From the NCBI GenBank assembly GCA_028707125.1, contig JAQTUX010000001.1, positions 713,950-777,949 of the forward strand: a stretch of 64,000 bases of DNA, in the 5' to 3' direction. This document shows, in pieces, positions 51,377 through 63,675 of the stretch (within the stretch, counting starts at the first letter, position 1; the number at the start of each line of letters is the position of its first letter). A model generated the notes under the pieces. That model was not told the DNA's origin and searched no databases. It saw only the letters and a program-made list of their open reading frames with translations. The stretch is from Candidatus Omnitrophota bacterium. Its GTDB lineage: Bacteria; Omnitrophota; Gorgyraeia; Gygaellales; JAQTUX01. The position numbers were made by a program, and so were the translations under genes.

Positions 51377-52531
51377 TTGAGAAAAAATATTCCAGTTATT
51401 GCCCTTTTGTTTTTTATATGGTGCGGGTATGCAAGCGCTCAGCCGGTGATGGAAGTTGAGCCGAAAGAATTTTCGCTCGGCGATCTGCGGGAAGGGAAGG
51501 TGTCCAGGCATGAATTGGCAATAAGGAACGCCGGCGACGAAGAGCTGCGCATAAACCCGATCAATGTAAGCTGCAGCTGCGTGCAGATAGTGGAACCGAA
51601 GTCATCGTTTGTTCTGCCTCCCAAACAGGAAGGCAAAGTGGTGTTTACCTTTGATACTACAGGTTTTAGAGGCGAGCAGAAGAAATATTTATTTCTCAGT
51701 TCCAACGACCCGCAAAGGCAGAATGTGAGGATGCGAATAACGGCGAATATCAAAGATTCGCCTCAAAGTTTTCTGGAGCGCTTCAAAAGCTTCACCTTCA
51801 GCGCCATTCTGGTTGCCGGCCTGGCAGACGGATTTAATCCTTGCGCCTTTACCGTGCTCGTATTTTTTGTTTCTTTTCTGGCGTTTGTGGGCTACAGGAA
51901 AAGAGAGATGGTTGCCGTAGGCGCGATGTTCATACTGGCAGTTTTTCTTACTTATCTCTTGATCGGCCTGGGCCTGTTCAAGGTCTTCATGCAGGCAGAG
52001 GTATTCGGGCTGTTTTCAAAAGTCATTTATATATTGACGGGGGCCATAGCCATAGTGCTGGCTGCCTTCAGTTTCTACGACGCGTATATCTTTAAGAAGA
52101 CGAAGGACCCGGAGAGGATGAAGCTAAAACTCCCCGGCCTGATAAAAAAACAGATCCACGGGGTCATAAGGGGGGGCACGGACATACGTGATGACAGCCC
52201 CTCGTGCTTCAGGTTTTTAAAATTCCTCATACCGGCTTTTGTAAGCGGATTTTTAGTGACACTGCTTGAATCCGTCTGCACGGGCCAGTTGTATGTCCCG
52301 ACCATCGCGTATATCTTCGGCATGCCGGAACTTAAGGCAAGGGCGCTGGCATACCTGTTGCTTTATAACCTTATGTTCATCCTGCCGTTGGTCGGTATAT
52401 TTATTTTCGGGGTGGCAGGCGTCACTTCTTCCGATTTTGCCAAATTCGCACGCAGGCATATCTTTCTGGTCAAGGTGGTTACCGCTTTGGTATTTTTATT
52501 GTTAGGTTCGGTACTTCTAATTGTGAGGTAA
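51377..52531 (+). CDS. DUF1573 - CcdA/DsbD-like membrane fusion protein
   Basis: A signal peptide ('VIALLFFIWCGYASA'), then a DUF1573 Ig-like domain (residues 20-130, with 'VSCSCVQI'), then about six membrane helices of the CcdA/DsbD beta type with the paired cysteines Cys156 ('GFNPCAF') and Cys301 ('ESVCTGQLY'). Such proteins carry electrons from cytoplasmic thioredoxin to the periplasm. 384 residues; the start is a TTG after GGGGAAG. The next gene encodes an exported protein with a CxxC, a likely redox partner (inference). Confidence 0.82.
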   Translation: MRKNIPVIALLFFIWCGYASAQPVMEVEPKEFSLGDLREGKVSRHELAIRNAGDEELRINPINVSCSCVQIVEPKSSFVLPPKQEGKVVFTFDTTGFRGEQKKYLFLSSNDPQRQNVRMRITANIKDSPQSFLERFKSFTFSAILVAGLADGFNPCAFTVLVFFVSFLAFVGYRKREMVAVGAMFILAVFLTYLLIGLGLFKVFMQAEVFGLFSKVIYILTGAIAIVLAAFSFYDAYIFKKTKDPERMKLKLPGLIKKQIHGVIRGGTDIRDDSPSCFRFLKFLIPAFVSGFLVTLLESVCTGQLYVPTIAYIFGMPELKARALAYLLLYNLMFILPLVGIFIFGVAGVTSSDFAKFARRHIFLVKVVTALVFLLLGSVLLIVR

Positions 52532-52534
52532 GAG

Positions 52535-54286
52535 ATGGGCGTAAGATTCAAGATTTTGACGATATCTTTAGGCCTGATATTGTTTTTGTCCTGCGTTAAG
52601 GCGCGCGCGGCGCAGGTACAGATAGTATTTACCGGCGAGGCGCATTCGGCGTTATACCCTTGCGACTGCCCCAAAGAGCCGGACGGCGGAGTTGCCAGGC
52701 GCGCCGGCGCCATAAAAGAACTAAGAAAGAAGGCGGGCGGCGTTATTCTTCTTGAGACAGGGGGGTTCTTTGCCGGAGGTATGCAGGACACATATTCTCA
52801 GAACGTTGACTTCGACAAGAACAGGACACAGGTTTATCTCAGGTCGCTTGAGCTTATGGGCTATGATGCCGTAGGCATAGGAGACGACGAATTCAATTTC
52901 GGCCCCGATTTCTTAAAAGAGGTTGTTCAGAAAAGCGGCCTGAGATTTCTTTCGGCGAATGTGGGCATAGAAAAGATAGCGCCTTACACGATCAAGGAAA
53001 TAGAGGGTATGCGTTTCGGCATAATAGGGGTAACTACAATGTCCGCGAGGCAGAAGGCGGGTATTGTGGGCATAAAGGATGCCTTTAGTTCAGTCAAGCA
53101 ATACGCGGCAGAGCTCAAGGCTCAGGGCGCGGACTTCATAATACTTCTTAGCCATATGGGAGAAGAGGAAGACGTGAGGCTGCTGGATGAGGTTTCCGGC
53201 ATAGACATAGTCGTCGTTTCTCATTCGAGGGTTTCCAATGAGATCTACTCAAAGAGAGGCGAGGTTATTCTGGTGAGGCCGGCCTGGCAGGGGCGCCGTC
53301 TTGGAATATTAAAGCTGGAGATAAAGGATAAGAAAATCATTGATTCCAAGGCAGAGGACATGCGCCTTTCCGACCAGGTCCCCGACGATCCGGACGCCCT
53401 TTCCATATTACCCCAATGTTTTCAGGATTCGGACTGTAAAAAGGGCCAGCTTAAGGGCGCCTGCGGCAATCCCGGGACTAAAGATGCAAGCTGCAGTTTC
53501 AGCCGGCCCCTGGAGGTAAAACTGACGGTTATTAACTCTAAGCAGTGCCTGGTCTGCAATACGGAGCAGACGATCGGATTGCTCAAGTCATTACTGCCCG
53601 GCCTTGATGTGAAATACCTTGATCATAACAGCAGGGCTGCCAGGAAGATCATTTCAGAAGTTAGCGCCGATACCTTGCCCGTGTATCTTTTGGATAAGGG
53701 CGTGAAAAAGGCGGCCAGATACGGCGAGTTGAAGCCCAATCTCACGGAGAAAAAGGATTTTATCATGGTCAATCCTCAGTTTGCGGGCGTAGGTTATTTT
53801 ATGAACAGAGAGAGGATCAAACCGAGATTAGACGTATTTTTGACCCTCTATGATAAGAATACCCCGAAAGTACTGGACGCGGTAAGGAAATTTAACGCGC
53901 GGGTGCATTTTCTGGCAACACAAACTCCTGCCGGTGATTTCAGCGCTCCGGGCGGCCTTGCCGAGATAGAAGAGGATTTGAGGTCTGCCTGTGTCATGAA
54001 TTTGTACCCGGATAAGGCCTACGACTACCTGCGCTGCCGTTCAGCCAATATCGCCAGCTCCTGGTGGGATGACTGCGCCCGGGATATGGATCTGGAAAAG
54101 ATAAGATCGTGCGCCAAGTCGGAAGACGGCAGGAAGATGTTGAAGGAAAACGTCGCTCTGAATAAGGAGCTGCAATTGATGCACGGGCCCACGTACCTCA
54201 TAAATAACGTAGAGATCGCCTCTTCCGTTGAGGCGCCTCAGCCGGCTGAGTTGAAGCGGCTTATTGAAGAAAAAAATGGGAGATAG
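52535..54286 (+). CDS. Exported UshA-like metallophosphatase-fold protein with C-terminal CxxC domain
   Basis: A signal peptide (about 25 residues) is followed by a calcineurin/UshA-like domain (28-290). Its metal motifs are altered: 'GEAH' for D-x-H, 'ETGGFF' for the usual GD, 'GDDEFNFG' where GNHE is expected, 'SHSR' for GHxH. An early 'YPCDCP' (Cys43, Cys45) is added. From about 325 a thioredoxin-like part has CxxC at 338-341 ('KQCLVC') and more Cys to the end. 583 residues. It directly follows the CcdA-like gene, so a periplasmic thiol role is likely; true phosphatase activity is doubtful. Confidence 0.7.
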   Translation: MGVRFKILTISLGLILFLSCVKARAAQVQIVFTGEAHSALYPCDCPKEPDGGVARRAGAIKELRKKAGGVILLETGGFFAGGMQDTYSQNVDFDKNRTQVYLRSLELMGYDAVGIGDDEFNFGPDFLKEVVQKSGLRFLSANVGIEKIAPYTIKEIEGMRFGIIGVTTMSARQKAGIVGIKDAFSSVKQYAAELKAQGADFIILLSHMGEEEDVRLLDEVSGIDIVVVSHSRVSNEIYSKRGEVILVRPAWQGRRLGILKLEIKDKKIIDSKAEDMRLSDQVPDDPDALSILPQCFQDSDCKKGQLKGACGNPGTKDASCSFSRPLEVKLTVINSKQCLVCNTEQTIGLLKSLLPGLDVKYLDHNSRAARKIISEVSADTLPVYLLDKGVKKAARYGELKPNLTEKKDFIMVNPQFAGVGYFMNRERIKPRLDVFLTLYDKNTPKVLDAVRKFNARVHFLATQTPAGDFSAPGGLAEIEEDLRSACVMNLYPDKAYDYLRCRSANIASSWWDDCARDMDLEKIRSCAKSEDGRKMLKENVALNKELQLMHGPTYLINNVEIASSVEAPQPAELKRLIEEKNGR

Positions 54287-54289
54287 ACA

Positions 54290-56814
<2,525 letters not shown>

Positions 56815-56829
56815 TTAGATTATTTTATC

Positions 56830-59800
56830 ATGAGTAAGTCGCTCTGCATGAAATCCCGCCACCTAATAATTATAGGTATATCACTCTTTTTGAATGCGAG
56901 TTATGTTTGTTATGCTAGAAATGACGAAAGCCAAGATTTGAAATTATTTCAATCAGCCCTGCATGACCAAAAAGACCTTAAATGGCAGGAAGGCCTCGCT
57001 AAATTCCGGCAGATTGCAGCATTCTATCCACAGACTCAAACCGCTCAAAAAGCCCATATTGAAATCGGGAAATTCTATAAATACAATCGTAACTGGCAAA
57101 GGGCCATTGACGAATACCGTCAGGCCATAGCCATTGATCCTTATTCCCGCCCGGCCCACGATGCCAGGACTGCCGAAGCCGCGACATATTATTTTCGTCA
57201 AGATTTCCCACGGGCCCTGGAGCTCTTTGAAGCAGTGCTTTTAGAAACGAAGGATTGGGACCAGATAAAATACTGTTCATACTGGATAAAGGAAATAAGG
57301 CGTAGAATGTCTTTTGCGCCTGAGGAGTCGTTTTCTTGCGGCCCTGAGAGCCTGAAGATTGCGTTCAGGATTTTAGGGATTGATTTTTCCGATAAGGAAT
57401 TGAGCAGGGCATTTACTTATAAAGAGGGCAAATCTGTTTCAATCTCTGATCTATCCAGTGTTGCCTCAGGAAAAGGGCTTAAGCCCAAAATAGTAAAAAT
57501 AAACAGGAATGAAGTCCAAAATTTGACCGCGCCTTTTATCGCGCTTGTTGATCCGGAGCATTATGTGGTAGTTACCGGAATTGAAGATTCTCAGGTAAAA
57601 TTCATTGATCCGGCTAATCAGAGCGGCTATCAATTAGAAGGCCTTGATAAATTCATCGGCGATTTTAAGGGCTATGCCCTGATTTTCTTGGAAGACTCCA
57701 GGCTTGCCAAGGCTAATTACGTAGTCCCTACTAATGAAGAAGCGCAAGAACTGAAGGGCGGAATATGTTCCTGTTGTCCTCCCGCGGCATTAGGCGGCCG
57801 GCAGAGCAATCCAAATGTAGAGTTTGACGGCAGCCCACCCTGTTCTCCGGGTATGCCTTCCTGGATGGTTAATATGATAAGCCTCAATCTTGTTGTCCAA
57901 GATATAGATTTTAGATACATCTCCAGAGGGGTGCCTGCGGAGCTCATCCGCACATATAACGGCGATGATCCGCGCGAAGGGATATTCGGCCGCTCCTGGA
58001 CATTTAACTATAATGTTTCTTTGGTAGAAAACTCTGATAGTAGTATAGACATACGAAGAGGAGACGGCAGGGTGGACCATTTCACCTGGACCGGTGTCCG
58101 CTATCAGGGGCCAAATGATGTTTATGATACGCTGGCTAAGAATGCCGATGGGACATATACGTTAAAGATTAAGAGAGATAAAACCATACAGGATTTTGAT
58201 GCCTGGGGCCGGCTCATTGATATTAAGGACCGTAACGATAACGCTATAACATTTACCTATAATAGCGAAGCCAATCTTATTCGTATTACCGACCCTAATG
58301 GCAAGAACACGGTTCTATCTTACGGTGCGAATAGGAAAGTTTCTCGTATAACCCTGCCTGATGGACGATATGCAAGATTTATTTATGATACCAATAACAA
58401 TTTGATTCAAACTGTGGATATGAAGGGCGCTACTTCAAGCTATACCTATGATAGCGCCAGTTACATTACCGCTATAACCACACCGCATCGCGGTATGACC
58501 GCTATTGAGTATGGAGTAGGCAGTTATGGTGAGGACCCAAGCGGTAGATCGCACTATTATGTTAAATCCATCACCGATGATGCAGGGAATAAGAGGAGAT
58601 ATGCAATCGATGAATGGCATCATCAGACAGGCGTCCTGGATAGCCGTAATAATACAATGCTATATGAAGATAATCTTTCGGGATATACAAGCGCCATAAC
58701 GACGCCCTCCGGGAATAAAATAACTTTTATATATGACTATTACGGTAACCGGGAGAAAATTATAGATGCTTCCGGCAATGTAACCGTTTTGGCCTATGAT
58801 TCAAGGGGCAATACTATTTCTATAACCGATACCCTGAATAATAAACTTACCCTTGACTACGATACCAATGATAATCTTATCCAAGCCGCCGATCCCAAAG
58901 GAGGTATCTATAATTTTAATTATGACGGCAAGGGCAACCTTATTTCTGTCAGGGATCCGGAGAATCAGATAACAGGTTTTGCCTATAATAATTTTGGGCA
59001 GATAAATCGTATTGTTGATGCAAACGGGGGAACAACGGACTTTGAATATGATACGTCAGGTAATCTTATTAACGTTACCAACCCTTCAGGCAGGAAGACC
59101 GTTTATAAATATGATACATTAGGCAGAGTCAGGTCCTTATCTGACCCTGAAGGCAATACCTTTTCCTATACTTATGATGGAGTTGACCATTTGACCAGGA
59201 TAGACAATCCCGATGAGGACCCGATAAAGTATTTCTACAACTGCTGTAACATTACCAGGGTTAGGGATGGACAAGGGACAATGCGTTTTACCTATGACGC
59301 CTTAGGCAGGATGAGGTCATTCAGGAACTATGATTCTAAACTCATCGCCTACGAATATGATACAGAGGGTAACCTGTCCGGCTTGATTTATCCGGATGGA
59401 AAAAAGGTCTCCTATGAATATGATAAAGACAGCCGTTTAATTAAGGTCACGGACTGGCTGGGTAACGCAACACGATATAATTACGATGCGGTAGGCAACC
59501 TCATCTCCGTTGTTTCTCCGGGTTTAATCACAACCTATAAATATGATTCTGTAAATCGGCTGATTAGGTTAGCGAATTATAACTCCAACACATTGGATAT
59601 TGTTTCTATTTTTAATTTTACCCTTGACCCGCTTGGCAACCGCACCCAGGTTAAGCGCCTTCTTCCATTAAATATCCCTGATTTTAACATAGCCGATTCT
59701 AGTTACTCCTATAACAGCGATAACCAGCTCACCTCTGCCACAGGCAGGAGCTTTGAATATGATGACAATGGTAATCTCACCAGGCAGATTGCCGGCGCTG

Positions 59801-60666
59801 CAACCACGAATTTCACCTACAACCACGACAACCAGCTCACCCAATATACCTCTGGTTCAACTAATCTATCATATCGCTATGACTCTTTTGGCAACCGCAT
59901 CCGTAAAACGCAGGGCTCGCAGGTAACCAAATACATCGTTGACCCCAATCGTTCCCTTCCCAGCGTGCTTTGCGAGACCGATGCCAAGGGAAACATCAGC
60001 GCCTACTACATCTATGGCCTTGGCCTTATCTCTAAAATCATCGGAAATAACTCCTACTTCTACCAGTATGACGGCCTTGGCTCAACTATAGCCCTCAGCG
60101 ACTCAGCCGGCGCCATCAAGAACAAATACGCCTACGATGACTTCGGCAACCTTGCTACTAACTCCACAGAGACCATTGACAATCCCTTCAAGTATGTGGG
60201 CAGATTTGGCGTGATGACGGATACGCCAGATCTCTTGTATATGAAGGCGAGGTATTATATGCCCAGCGTGGGCAGGTTTATCAGCAAGGATCCGATTGGG
60301 TTAGCGGGTGGGATGAATATGTATGGGTATGTGGGTGGGAATCCGATAAATCTAATAGATCCATGGGGACTGAGACGCTGGGGGCCTCGGTGGATTGAAA
60401 TATTTGTTCCCGGATATGGATTTTATGGAGGTCCTTTTAGGACTGATCCTAATTTTCAGGTAATCCCCGAAGATACCATGGATGAGTTATTTATGGAGCA
60501 CGATAGAGGTTGGGCAAGCGATCAATGTAGCATTTCTAACAAGGGTCTATATTATGATCTTAAAAGTTTGCCACTTAATCCAAATAGGTGGAAGAGAAAG
60601 TCTAAGAGTATTGTATGGGCTGTAATATATAGCATGGGGGCTACGGCTTATTTCTTTTGGTTTTAG
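56830..60666 (+). CDS. RHS/YD-repeat protein with TPR, C39-peptidase-like domain and phospholipase-A2-like tip
   Basis: 1278 residues. Signal peptide (about 1-30), TPR-like helices (35-150), and a C39-peptidase-like domain with Cys170 ('SCGPESL'), His244 ('EHYVVVTG') and Asp260. Then an RHS entry domain ('SRGVPAELIRTYNGD'), many YD repeats, and the core 'YYMPSVGRFISKDPIGLAGG' ending at 'DPWGL' (1177-1181). The last 97 residues form a variable tip with an 'EHDRGW' HD motif (His1224-Asp1225) and 'SLPLNPNRW', resembling phospholipase-A2-like RHS tips. The tip DNA is AT-rich (20 of 60 G+C in 60541-60600). An ATG at 56848 is an alternative start. Confidence 0.82.
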   Translation: MSKSLCMKSRHLIIIGISLFLNASYVCYARNDESQDLKLFQSALHDQKDLKWQEGLAKFRQIAAFYPQTQTAQKAHIEIGKFYKYNRNWQRAIDEYRQAIAIDPYSRPAHDARTAEAATYYFRQDFPRALELFEAVLLETKDWDQIKYCSYWIKEIRRRMSFAPEESFSCGPESLKIAFRILGIDFSDKELSRAFTYKEGKSVSISDLSSVASGKGLKPKIVKINRNEVQNLTAPFIALVDPEHYVVVTGIEDSQVKFIDPANQSGYQLEGLDKFIGDFKGYALIFLEDSRLAKANYVVPTNEEAQELKGGICSCCPPAALGGRQSNPNVEFDGSPPCSPGMPSWMVNMISLNLVVQDIDFRYISRGVPAELIRTYNGDDPREGIFGRSWTFNYNVSLVENSDSSIDIRRGDGRVDHFTWTGVRYQGPNDVYDTLAKNADGTYTLKIKRDKTIQDFDAWGRLIDIKDRNDNAITFTYNSEANLIRITDPNGKNTVLSYGANRKVSRITLPDGRYARFIYDTNNNLIQTVDMKGATSSYTYDSASYITAITTPHRGMTAIEYGVGSYGEDPSGRSHYYVKSITDDAGNKRRYAIDEWHHQTGVLDSRNNTMLYEDNLSGYTSAITTPSGNKITFIYDYYGNREKIIDASGNVTVLAYDSRGNTISITDTLNNKLTLDYDTNDNLIQAADPKGGIYNFNYDGKGNLISVRDPENQITGFAYNNFGQINRIVDANGGTTDFEYDTSGNLINVTNPSGRKTVYKYDTLGRVRSLSDPEGNTFSYTYDGVDHLTRIDNPDEDPIKYFYNCCNITRVRDGQGTMRFTYDALGRMRSFRNYDSKLIAYEYDTEGNLSGLIYPDGKKVSYEYDKDSRLIKVTDWLGNATRYNYDAVGNLISVVSPGLITTYKYDSVNRLIRLANYNSNTLDIVSIFNFTLDPLGNRTQVKRLLPLNIPDFNIADSSYSYNSDNQLTSATGRSFEYDDNGNLTRQIAGAATTNFTYNHDNQLTQYTSGSTNLSYRYDSFGNRIRKTQGSQVTKYIVDPNRSLPSVLCETDAKGNISAYYIYGLGLISKIIGNNSYFYQYDGLGSTIALSDSAGAIKNKYAYDDFGNLATNSTETIDNPFKYVGRFGVMTDTPDLLYMKARYYMPSVGRFISKDPIGLAGGMNMYGYVGGNPINLIDPWGLRRWGPRWIEIFVPGYGFYGGPFRTDPNFQVIPEDTMDELFMEHDRGWASDQCSISNKGLYYDLKSLPLNPNRWKRKSKSIVWAVIYSMGATAYFFWF

Positions 60667-60719
60667 GAACTAAAATAGTTCTTCAATAGAGTAAACTAAT
60701 TTTATCTGAGGGAGTTAAA

Positions 60720-60950
60720 ATGATTAAAAAAAGGAAAATTGAAATAACGGTTACAGTAACATTTTTAACAGCCTTAGGTTTAATCTTTTTTTATGGATTC
60801 AAATATTTTGCAGGATTCAAATATGCTTCACTACTTGATCAACAAATCATTTCTATCTTAGGAATAATTTTTGTTTTATGTTTGTTATATTTTGTTTATA
60901 GGTTTTTAGAGTGGTTTATTAGAAGAATAAAATCTTTATTTAACAGATGA
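60720..60950 (+). CDS. Small two-helix membrane protein, candidate immunity protein
   Basis: 76 residues with two hydrophobic helices ('VTVTFLTALGLIFFYGF' and 'ISILGIIFVLCLLYFVYRFL') and basic ends. GAGGGAG (60708-60714) gives a good start. It stands 53 bases after the RHS gene and is strongly AT-rich (16 of 60 G+C in 60781-60840), like the RHS tip. Place, size and composition fit an immunity protein against the tip; no family is recognised, so this is inference. Confidence 0.7.
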   Translation: MIKKRKIEITVTVTFLTALGLIFFYGFKYFAGFKYASLLDQQIISILGIIFVLCLLYFVYRFLEWFIRRIKSLFNR

Positions 60951-60969
60951 CAAGGACCGGGATAGAAAT

Positions 60970-63636
60970 ATGTTGGAACCACTTTTGAATAAGCCCGTAG
61001 GGATAGCCGTTATTTTGAGATATTTATTTTTTCCTATATCTATAATTTTGTGTTTTTCACCCTGCGTTTTCGCAGCTCAGCCGGTAAATATTTCTGTCGA
61101 GCCATCATCCGGCACATTTGAGGTTGGTGAAACCCATTTATTCACCACAACTTACTCGGATTCCGATACAAGGAATGACATCCGTTTTGCAGAATTTCTT
61201 ATTAGGGGCGCAGAGGGCTCGGTTAGATTGCTCTATGTGCCCGGAGAAAACAAGATAAGCCTGATGGGTGATAACGGTAGCTGGTCAGGGAACTATGCTC
61301 CCGGATCAAATCATACGGTTGAGAACAGATACGCAACATTGGATTGCTCAAAGACAATGGTTCACAGCAACGATCCAGACAATATCACCATTGCCTGGGC
61401 GCTAAAATTTAAAGAAACATTCTCAGGCAGGAAAGACCTCTTGCTTGCTGTAACAGAATGGCCTGTTTCAGGTAGGAATCCATTTATCGGCTGGGATAAA
61501 AAGGGAGATATTACAGTTACAGAAACATCCGCAACCAGTATCCCCATTGCTTTTGGCCAGACCCTTTTGGGTTCAATTGATGATGCGGGAGAGAAAGACG
61601 ATTTTATTTTCTCCGGTATAAACGGTGATGTGATAACCTTCTTTTTTGCTAAGACGAGCGGCAACATCAGCCCTTATTTGGAACTTTACGGCCCTGATGG
61701 CGCGCTTATCGGTTCCGCCTCTGTTGATTATCCTTATAGCGGTAGATTTGATAAGACATTAACGGTTAAAGGCATATTTAAGATTGCGCTTAGAGATAAG
61801 AATAATAGAGATGTGGGTACCTACTCTTTAAGCATGCAACGTGTAAATAATCCCGGCCTTGCCAGCGCGCTTAATTTCGGCCAGCATGTCTCAGGAGCCA
61901 TTGATTCCTTTGCCAAGATAGTTACCTATAAATTCTCGGCCTCTGTCAATGATAAGATCTGTATGCCCTTTAGCAGCGCCTCAGGGTCTTCAAGTTATTT
62001 TCAACCGTACCTTGAACTTTACGACTCCACCGGTAAAAAGATTGCGGATGCATATACTATGTATCCAGAATATGAGGGGCAGGTACTGTCTGCAACTATT
62101 ACTGTTTCGGGGGAATTCGTACTTATAGTTAGCGACAAGGGTTTAAATAGCACAGGCACTTATGAGCTCGTTCTTCAGCGTGTCAACAATCCGGAGAATC
62201 CAACCGGTATTAGATTTGGTCAAACAATACAAGGCAGTATCGACACAGGTTCAGATATTGATGTCTTTAGTTTTAACGCTTCAGCTAATGATGTGGTATA
62301 TGTGTGTTATATGAAGACTTCAGCCGCTGGAGGTAGTTTCTGGCCGTATTTTGGATTATATGATTCTACAGGCACGCCTATAGCATGGAGTGATAGTAGC
62401 GGAAAGTTTATTCATAAACTTTCCGCTACCGGCAGATTTTATCTTTTGGTTACTGATTATCGTCATTTCAGCAGCGGTACCTATGAATTTACTCTTCAGC
62501 GTGTCAACAATCCGGTGAATGCTGTTTATCTTGATTTCGGACAAACTGTTTCCGGCGCAATATCTACATTGGCCGATATTGATGTCTACAGTTTTACTGC
62601 CTCGGCCAATGATGTCGTGACTGTTCGTTTTGCCACAACCTCAACTACTTATGGGGCGTTAGAGCCAAATCTTGAACTCTACGATACAGCCGGTAATAAA
62701 ATTCCAAACCTTAGTACCTATGCACGTTCAGGCTCTATTACCGGGAAATTGGATGCTTCAGGAATGTTTTATCTCTTGGTGACGGACATTTGGCAAAACG
62801 GAACCGGCACGTATGAGCTCACTATCCAGCGTATCAACAATCCTGGGAATGTAAGAGACTTGAATTATAATTCCAGTGTTGAAGATACGATAGATTCTAC
62901 GGGAATTAAGATGTATAGATTTACTGCTGCTGCCGGAGATGCGGTAACCCTGTATTCTCATATTAAGACATATACTTCGATTTTTGATTTATATTTAGGG
63001 ATATATGATGCCATAGGCGCGCTTCTTACTTCTTCTTCGGGGCGCCTTAAATATACCTTTACCACCGGAGGAACATTTTATCTTTTTGTCGGCAATTCTT
63101 ATCTAAAGGGCGGCGGCAGATATAAACTTATCTTATTAAGCGGCGATGTTCCCTATTCATCCATAGATTTGATTGATCCGCTGGTTTCTTTATCCAGGCC
63201 GCTGACAGGAGAAGCAATTGAGAGCGGTTCAACATATACTATCAGATGGCATTCTTCAGATAATGTAGGTATAAGTTTTCAGGAAATCAGATTATCTACG
63301 GATGGCGCAGTAACCTATCCTATCGTGATTGCCTCTGGTTTATCTGCCGACACCCAATCTTATAATTGGGCTGTTCCGGCAGATTTATCCACCACCAGAG
63401 CAAGGATAAAGATAGTCGTTCAAGACGCCGCAACCAACATGGGCGAGGACGCAAATCGAGACGATTTCTTGATACTTAACGCTGTTCTGCCGGCAGGCGC
63501 CGTAGATATTAATTATGAATATGACAACCTCCATCGTCTCACCAGCACAATCTCCACAGAGAAGCCGTCTTTGGGGTATGTTTATGATAGTCTGGGGAAT
63601 CGCACAGAATTAGATATAATTAGGGGGTCGCCCTGA
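60970..63636 (+). CDS. Secreted PPC-repeat protein ending in a YD-repeat stub
   Basis: 888 residues. A long signal peptide (cleavage near 'CVFA-AQPVN'). A short N-terminal Ig-like part is followed by five PPC-like beta-sandwich units, four of them ending 'QRVNNP' or 'QRINNP' and each with 'ELYD..G' cores. An Ig/fibronectin-like domain follows ('IRWHSSDNVGISFQEIRLST'). The last 40 residues are two YD repeats ('YEYDNLHRLTSTI', 'YVYDSLGNRTEL') and then a stop. No catalytic domain is seen. Either a cut-back RHS protein or a carrier that once continued into RHS. Confidence 0.78.
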   Translation: MLEPLLNKPVGIAVILRYLFFPISIILCFSPCVFAAQPVNISVEPSSGTFEVGETHLFTTTYSDSDTRNDIRFAEFLIRGAEGSVRLLYVPGENKISLMGDNGSWSGNYAPGSNHTVENRYATLDCSKTMVHSNDPDNITIAWALKFKETFSGRKDLLLAVTEWPVSGRNPFIGWDKKGDITVTETSATSIPIAFGQTLLGSIDDAGEKDDFIFSGINGDVITFFFAKTSGNISPYLELYGPDGALIGSASVDYPYSGRFDKTLTVKGIFKIALRDKNNRDVGTYSLSMQRVNNPGLASALNFGQHVSGAIDSFAKIVTYKFSASVNDKICMPFSSASGSSSYFQPYLELYDSTGKKIADAYTMYPEYEGQVLSATITVSGEFVLIVSDKGLNSTGTYELVLQRVNNPENPTGIRFGQTIQGSIDTGSDIDVFSFNASANDVVYVCYMKTSAAGGSFWPYFGLYDSTGTPIAWSDSSGKFIHKLSATGRFYLLVTDYRHFSSGTYEFTLQRVNNPVNAVYLDFGQTVSGAISTLADIDVYSFTASANDVVTVRFATTSTTYGALEPNLELYDTAGNKIPNLSTYARSGSITGKLDASGMFYLLVTDIWQNGTGTYELTIQRINNPGNVRDLNYNSSVEDTIDSTGIKMYRFTAAAGDAVTLYSHIKTYTSIFDLYLGIYDAIGALLTSSSGRLKYTFTTGGTFYLFVGNSYLKGGGRYKLILLSGDVPYSSIDLIDPLVSLSRPLTGEAIESGSTYTIRWHSSDNVGISFQEIRLSTDGAVTYPIVIASGLSADTQSYNWAVPADLSTTRARIKIVVQDAATNMGEDANRDDFLILNAVLPAGAVDINYEYDNLHRLTSTISTEKPSLGYVYDSLGNRTELDIIRGSP

Positions 63637-63675
63637 ATCCAATATTGAGCAATAAAAACGGGATATTGTTTTCTC

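Noticed and set aside
60667-60681. GAACT / AGTTC hairpin after the RHS gene as a terminator
   Set aside because: Five pairs and no T-run; may be chance.
63640-63672. CAATAT / ATATTG stem with T-run as a terminator after the PPC gene
   Set aside because: Only 6 A/T-rich pairs and a 17-base loop; too weak to call.
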